Below are positions 5,391 to 8,841 of a stretch of DNA of 8,841 nucleotides, one piece after another (the first letter of the stretch is position 1; every line of letters begins with the position of its first letter). The position numbers were made by a program, and so were the translations under genes. The stretch comes from an uncultured Bacilli bacterium (GTDB taxonomy: Bacteria > Bacillota_I > Bacilli_A > RF39 > UBA660). Under the pieces are notes generated by a model. The model did no database searches, was not told the origin of the DNA, and saw only the letters and a list, made by a program, of their open reading frames with translations. The DNA lies in contig CANQMB010000043.1 of NCBI GenBank assembly GCA_947624845.1, forward strand, positions 1 to 8,841, given 5' to 3'.

Positions 5391-6101
5391 TTATTCTAAT
5401 ACATCTATGGATGATTGATTGTTTTTTGGAAATAAGATGAGTTTGTTATCGTGGATAATCCCCAATAATATCATCTCAGCATTGGAATACCCTTGTTTTT
5501 TTAATTCTTTTTCTACCCACATCCGATTCTTATTTGCATTTTTAATATGATGCGGCATGTATTTTCCATCGATGATCACATTGCAATCCAAACTTTCTTT
5601 TGTATTTGAAATATGCATATCTTGTTGAGTTACTGGTTTATATTTTGTCTTTGGTAAAACACTTAATTGTCCACTGGCTTCTAGAATGGCATAGGCAATT
5701 TCTTCTATATGAAAATATCCTGCTGTACGACATAATTCTAAGAGATCATTGATATCCATGTTGACCTTTTTCATATTTTTTTCAATTATTTTTCCATCCT
5801 CTATAATAATTGTTGGACATCCCATCACCCATCGCCGAATCCATATACTTTTCATCGATAGTAAATTTACAAGATAGGCAACAAAACCGAAAACGAGAAT
5901 GGCCATAATTCCATTGATATATTGAACGTCTCTGTTAATAATCATCTCCGCAGAAAAGTTTCCAATGGAAATACCAATTACATAATCAAACAAACTAAGT
6001 TGTGAGACCTGTTTTTTCCCTAAAAGACGTGTAATTAAAAACAAAGTAAGCAAGGAACCTAGACTACTTGGAATAATTTCTAATACTTGTTTTATATTCA
6101 T
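5391..6101 (-). CDS. DUF421 (YetF-like) membrane protein
   Basis: A protein of 236 residues when started at ATG 6101, the usual DUF421 size. Three transmembrane segments (about 9-26, 38-56 and 62-84) are followed by a cytosolic domain. Family marks are RLLGKKQVSQLSLFDYVIGISIGN at 25-48, the following AEMIINRDV, and in the soluble part NMDINDLLELCRTAGYF (114-130), IEEIAYAILEASGQLSVLP (132-150) and the NVIIDGK segment. DUF421 proteins occur in several copies in spore formers, and some are linked to spore membranes and heat resistance, but the molecular role is unsettled. ATG 6101 is preferred over ATG 6128 because GGTGA lies 5 bases before it, while 6128 has no ribosome site. The gene lies just after spoIVB, beyond its terminator, with a possible sigma-G promoter. 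Confidence 0.85.
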   Translation of the reverse strand: MNIKQVLEIIPSSLGSLLTLFLITRLLGKKQVSQLSLFDYVIGISIGNFSAEMIINRDVQYINGIMAILVFGFVAYLVNLLSMKSIWIRRWVMGCPTIIIEDGKIIEKNMKKVNMDINDLLELCRTAGYFHIEEIAYAILEASGQLSVLPKTKYKPVTQQDMHISNTKESLDCNVIIDGKYMPHHIKNANKNRMWVEKELKKQGYSNAEMILLGIIHDNKLILFPKNNQSSIDVLE

Positions 6102-6116
6102 ATTTTTCACCATTAT

Positions 6117-6145
6117 TAATATGAACATTTTTAATCAAAAAATAC
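6117..6145 (-). promoter_or_regulatory. Candidate sigma-G (forespore) promoter for the DUF421 gene
   Basis: On the minus strand CATATTA (6117-6123) fits the sigma-G -10 form CATnnTA, and GTATT (6141-6145) lies 17 bases upstream, one base off the usual -35 form. A weakness is that transcription would begin near 6110, within the GGTGA ribosome site. Such short motifs also arise by chance in AT-rich DNA. Confidence 0.3.
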
Positions 6146-6163
6146 TCAGAGGATCTCATTTAT

Positions 6164-6186
6164 AAAAAGAAGTGCATTGCACTTCT
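6164..6186 (-). terminator. Intrinsic terminator of spoIVB
   Basis: AGAAGTGC (6168-6175) pairs perfectly with GCACTTCT (6179-6186) around a 3-base loop. On the minus strand it is followed by TTTTATA (6162-6168, partly in the stem). The stem overlaps the TAG stop of spoIVB at 6185-6187. Confidence 0.75.
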
Positions 6187-7168
6187 AATCCTCGCCTTCT
6201 TTTAACATTGTCGTAATAAAAATTCCATAACCTTTTGTACTGTCATTTACAATTACGTGGGTAACGGCACCGACAATTTGATTATCCTGGATAATCGGAG
6301 AACCACTCATTCCTTGAATCACGCCTCCTGTTTTTTCAATTAATTTTGGATCCGTAATTTCAAATAAAATATTCTTTGTTTCACTATGATCATCTAATTT
6401 TAAAATACTGATTTGATATTCTTCTACTTTTTTCCCATTGATGACAGTTCGAATCATCGCTTCTCCCGTATGAACTTCACTGGAATCTGCAACTTTTAAC
6501 TCTTTTGTCTCTGGGATGGGATCTTCGTAATTTCCAAAAATTCCTGAAATTTCATTTTCTTCAATCGTTCCATAAACTTCACTTCGATCATAGGTTGCAT
6601 TTTTTTCTCCGGCTTGATTATCGCCACTTTTTACAATTCCTGTTACGGTAGCATCGTATATGGTTCCATCTTTGATTTCAAATTTTAAGGCTGTTGTCTT
6701 TTCAATAATTTCATGACCTAACGCACCAAAGATTCGAGTTTTGGGATCAATATAAGTCATGGTTCCTACACCATTGATTTTATCTTTTACATAAAGTCCT
6801 GTCTTATAAATCTGATTTTCATCTTTTTTTAGAGAAAAGCGAATTTCTTTTGTTGTATTTCCTCGTTCTATGGTAAACAACACTTCTTTATTCTTACTTT
6901 CGTCTATTTGTTTTACCATCGATTCAATATCCTCAATTTCTTTTCCATCAATCTTTAAAATTTTATCACCGATCTCAAAACCAGCATCTTTTCCAATATA
7001 AGCATCCTCAATTTTATAAAAGCCAACAACCAATACACCTTTAGAATTTACTTCGATTCCTACCGTTTCTCCTCCTGGAATTACATATTCTGAATAAGCA
7101 AAGACATTTAGTGGTAAACTAAATAAAAGAAAGGCAACAAATATGCGTAGTTTGTTTTTAAAATTCAT
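6185..7168 (-). CDS. spoIVB: SpoIVB signalling serine protease (stage IV sporulation)
   Basis: Secreted from the forespore into the intermembrane space, SpoIVB cleaves SpoIVFA and so releases SpoIVFB to process pro-sigma-K in the mother cell. From ATG 7168 the protein has 327 residues: a membrane anchor or signal at about 7-24, a PDZ domain at about 35-115 (GFEIGDKILKIDGKEI at 63-78), and an S55 protease domain to the end. The catalytic His is H152 in GALGHEI and the serine is S290 in GMSGSP; ITDPK (271-275) may hold the acidic partner. GAVTHVIVND is also typical. It is about 100 residues shorter than B. subtilis SpoIVB, apparently between anchor and PDZ. ATG 7168 is chosen because GGAG directly abuts ATG 7177 but is 9 bases from 7168. 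It lies downstream of xseB. Confidence 0.93.
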   Translation of the reverse strand: MNFKNKLRIFVAFLLFSLPLNVFAYSEYVIPGGETVGIEVNSKGVLVVGFYKIEDAYIGKDAGFEIGDKILKIDGKEIEDIESMVKQIDESKNKEVLFTIERGNTTKEIRFSLKKDENQIYKTGLYVKDKINGVGTMTYIDPKTRIFGALGHEIIEKTTALKFEIKDGTIYDATVTGIVKSGDNQAGEKNATYDRSEVYGTIEENEISGIFGNYEDPIPETKELKVADSSEVHTGEAMIRTVINGKKVEEYQISILKLDDHSETKNILFEITDPKLIEKTGGVIQGMSGSPIIQDNQIVGAVTHVIVNDSTKGYGIFITTMLKEGED

Positions 7169-7205
7169 AAAAATCATCTCCTTTTAAAAACATATACTAC
7201 ATTTA

Positions 7206-7212
7206 TAGTATG
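7206..7212 (-). promoter_or_regulatory. Candidate sigma-G -10 element upstream of spoIVB
   Basis: CATACTA on the minus strand matches the sigma-G -10 form CATnnTA, and spoIVB is a sigma-G gene in B. subtilis. The matching -35 is poor (TTGTA at 17 bases). The same DNA also allows a sigma-A reading, TTGTAA with TACTAT 18 bases later. An inverted repeat, TTATAAC (7219-7225) with GTTATAA (7235-7241), overlaps the upstream part. Confidence 0.4.
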
Positions 7213-7250
7213 AGCGAATTATAACAAATTACAAGTTATAAAAATTTCCA

Positions 7251-7286
7251 AAAAAAAAGACTTATTCTTCTACTTCAAAGTCTTTT
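7251..7286 (-). terminator. Intrinsic terminator overlapping the end of xseB
   Basis: On the minus strand AAAAGACTT (7278-7286) and AAGTCTTTT (7255-7263) form a 9-bp stem with a 14-base loop, followed by a run of T (7251-7258, partly in the stem). The left arm lies inside the last codons of xseB and the stop codon lies at the foot of the stem, so it should end the nusB-xseA-xseB transcript before spoIVB. Confidence 0.6.
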
Positions 7287-7492
7287 ACGGTATCGGTTTC
7301 ATCGACCAATTTGTGAATGGCTTTTTCTGCGTTTTTTAATTTTCCATCACAAGTTTTTGCAAGTTGCATTGCTCGTTCAAATTCTTTGATTGCATCGTCT
7401 AAAGGAATATCGCCGGCTTCTAATTTTGTGACGATTTGTCCTAATTCTTCTAAGTTATCTTCAAAACTTTTTTCTTTTTTTTCTTTTTCCAT
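7262..7492 (-). CDS. xseB: Exodeoxyribonuclease VII small subunit
   Basis: A protein of 76 residues, within the normal 60-85 of the family. It is a helical hairpin with the conserved features FEDNLEELGQIVTKLEAGD (about 9-27), the L-D-AIKEFE segment (31-39), and then the second helix, LAKTCDGKLKNAEKAI (49-64). Several XseB copies wrap around each XseA to form exonuclease VII, a cytosolic enzyme that degrades single-stranded DNA from both ends in mismatch repair and damage processing. The ATG at 7492 follows an AAAGGA site and lies 31 bases after the xseA stop. The plus-strand open frame over it is a shadow. Confidence 0.93.
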   Translation of the reverse strand: MEKEKKEKSFEDNLEELGQIVTKLEAGDIPLDDAIKEFERAMQLAKTCDGKLKNAEKAIHKLVDETDTVKDFEVEE

Positions 7493-7523
7493 ATATTATC
7501 CTTTCCTTTTCATAAATTTTGTT

Positions 7524-8780
7524 CTAAGAATTTACAATAACATCAATACTACCATCTTGTAAAACAACCTCTAATTGATCGTTTTTCTTTACTTCTTTTC
7601 GATATTGAACGGTTTTTCCTTTCTTTTTGACAATGGAGTAACCTCTCTGTAAAGTTAAAATTGGACTTAATGGTTCTAGTTTTGCTAATGTTTGTAAATA
7701 AGTATTCCTTTTTTTATCTAATATTTTAAAAGGATCCTTGAAAATAACACTCGATTGTAACATCGTCCACTTCTTTTCTTTTGTTTGCAGTAAATTCAAA
7801 GAAGAACTTTTTAATCGATCTAATAGATAGGTAAAATTTTGTTCTTTTGGTTGATAGATCATTAATGGATTTTTAAAAATGTATTTATTTGTAATTTCTA
7901 TTAATTGCTGATTACGAATACTAAATAGATGATTGATTACTTTTTGATTTCTAATTTTTAATTGAACTAAATAATTTTTAACATCTTCTTTTTGAGGGAC
8001 GGCAATTTCGGCAGCACCTGTTGGTGTCGGTGCTCGAACATCGGCTACAAAATCGGCAATCGTAAAATCTACTTCATGACCTACAGCACTGATAATTGGC
8101 GTTTCTGCCTCATAAATCGCACGAGCGACACATTCTTCGTTAAAACTCCATAAATCTTCAATAGAGCCTCCGCCTCGGCCGACAATTAGAACATCTAGTC
8201 CTGCCCGATCTGCTCTTTGAATTTGCCGAACAATATCTTCTTTGGCATCTTCTCCTTGAACTAAAGCAGGATAAAGATACGTTTTTACATACGGCCAACG
8301 TCTAGAAATAGTTGAGATAATATCTCGGATTGCAGCACCTGTAGGAGCGGTAATAATTCCTATTTTTTCTGGAATTTTAGGAAGTTCTTTTTTATGATCT
8401 TTTCGAAACAGTCCTTCCTTTTCCAATTTCTTTTTTAATTGCTCAAAAGCGATATATAAATTTCCAATCCCATCTTCCAGCATTTCATTTACATAAATTT
8501 GATAAGCTCCTGTTGTTTCATAGACACTCACTTTTCCAGTAATTAAAACTTTCATTCCATCTTTCGGTAAAAAGGGAAGTTTCGATGCAGCAGAGGAGAA
8601 CATAATCGCATTAATTCTACTCGTTTCATCTTTTAAAGTAAAATAGAAATGTCCTCTAGAATGGGCTTTAAAATTAGAAATTTCTCCTTTTAAATAAACC
8701 TCTTGTAAATGGATATCTTGATCAATTTTATACTTAATATAGCGAGTTAAACTCGTTACACTAATATAGCGATCATTCAT
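7524..8780 (-). CDS. xseA: Exodeoxyribonuclease VII large subunit
   Basis: The catalytic subunit of exonuclease VII, 418 residues from ATG 8780 (normal 400-450). An N-terminal OB-fold binds single-stranded DNA (about 1-105; VYLKGEISNF at 28-37, SRGHFYFTLKD at 41-51). The catalytic domain at about 125-320 holds ITAPTGAAIRDI (143-154), VGRGGGSIEDLWSFNEE (200-216), and AVGHEVDFTIADFVADVRAP (232-251) followed by TPTGAAE. A long helical region and a C-terminal segment (LQRGYSIV near residue 379) complete it. ATG 8780 is chosen because GAGG lies 6 bases upstream; the GTG at 8790-8792 is part of that ribosome site. Its first 8 bases overlap the end of nusB (ATGAATGA), indicating translational coupling. 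The Lys-rich C-terminus is normal for the family. Confidence 0.96.
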   Translation of the reverse strand: MNDRYISVTSLTRYIKYKIDQDIHLQEVYLKGEISNFKAHSRGHFYFTLKDETSRINAIMFSSAASKLPFLPKDGMKVLITGKVSVYETTGAYQIYVNEMLEDGIGNLYIAFEQLKKKLEKEGLFRKDHKKELPKIPEKIGIITAPTGAAIRDIISTISRRWPYVKTYLYPALVQGEDAKEDIVRQIQRADRAGLDVLIVGRGGGSIEDLWSFNEECVARAIYEAETPIISAVGHEVDFTIADFVADVRAPTPTGAAEIAVPQKEDVKNYLVQLKIRNQKVINHLFSIRNQQLIEITNKYIFKNPLMIYQPKEQNFTYLLDRLKSSSLNLLQTKEKKWTMLQSSVIFKDPFKILDKKRNTYLQTLAKLEPLSPILTLQRGYSIVKKKGKTVQYRKEVKKNDQLEVVLQDGSIDVIVNS

Positions 8781-8841
8781 TATAATCCTCACTATGATAA
8801 ATACTATCTAAGACCCCATTTAACATTTTAGTAACCGCTTC
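8773..8841 (-). CDS. nusB: Transcription antitermination factor NusB, C-terminal 22 residues
   Basis: The minus-strand frame entering from the right edge reads EAVTKMLNGVLDSIYHSEDY and ends in NE and TGA (8773-8775). The KMLNGVLDSI segment matches the closing (F/L)(V/I/L)NGVLD helix of NusB, and nusB directly before xseA (sometimes with folD between) is a common order in Bacillota. NusB works with NusA, NusE and NusG in rRNA antitermination. The 8-base overlap with xseA points to coupled translation. Only the tail is seen, so the call leans on context as well as on the motif. Confidence 0.75.
   Translation of the reverse strand, partial: EAVTKMLNGVLDSIYHSEDYNE

Noticed and set aside
7317..7562. 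Plus-strand open frame of 81 codons
   Set aside because: It lies opposite xseB and the end of xseA and is rich in Ser/Phe/Asn from antisense reading; xseB is a clear gene.
8773..8792. Mycoplasma-type code with TGA read as Trp
   Set aside because: nusB ends naturally at TGA in a typical overlap with xseA, Trp codons are TGG throughout, and sporulation genes argue against Mollicutes.
1..8841. CRISPR arrays, insertion sequences, tRNA or rRNA genes, riboswitches
   Set aside because: No regularly spaced repeats, terminal repeats with transposase, cloverleaf-like segments or recognisable riboswitch cores were seen; intergenic gaps are mostly too short.

Overview
The window looks like the chromosome of a low-GC (roughly 30 % by eye), endospore-forming member of the Bacillota. 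The evidence is AT-rich coding sequence with Bacillus-type genes, Shine-Dalgarno sites of the AGGAGG/GGTGA type, sigma-A-like promoters, and two clear sporulation genes, spoIIM and spoIVB. TGA appears to be a stop codon (end of nusB), so nothing points to the Mycoplasma code. The exact taxon cannot be read from the sequence. No mobile element, CRISPR array, rRNA or tRNA was found.

Layout. Positions 1-736: the minus strand carries the 5' part of rarA, preceded by an unknown 65-residue basic protein gene. Both start from a divergent promoter region whose other side drives xerD. Positions 755-2854: a plus-strand xerD-deoB operon closed by an intrinsic terminator. Positions 2882-4807 are minus strand: a cysteine-rich DUF1540 protein, a 305-base gap with a strong inverted repeat, an XRE-type regulator with its own likely self-controlled promoter, and spoIIM. 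Positions 4863-5032: a single small plus-strand gene for a 28-residue membrane protein, with its own promoter and a terminator that works in both directions. Positions 5024-7168, minus strand: a 101-residue unknown protein, a DUF421 (YetF-like) membrane protein and spoIVB. Positions 7262-8841, minus strand: nusB (3' end only), xseA and xseB as one transcription unit.

How it fits together. nusB-xseA-xseB is a housekeeping unit (rRNA antitermination and exonuclease VII). spoIVB follows it, as in the longer B. subtilis cluster in which spoIVB lies downstream of xseAB, but here the intervening genes are absent. In B. subtilis spoIIM lies near xerD and deoB, which is also echoed here. The stretch from spoIIM to spoIVB therefore looks like a small sporulation neighbourhood with three little-known genes in it: the 28-residue membrane peptide, the 101-residue protein and the DUF421 protein. 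rarA, xerD and xseAB all concern DNA repair and chromosome maintenance.

No clearly novel multi-gene system (defence, toxin-antitoxin or mobile) is visible. The best leads are the uncharacterised small genes, the self-regulated XRE gene and the divergent promoter pair with overlapping -35 boxes.
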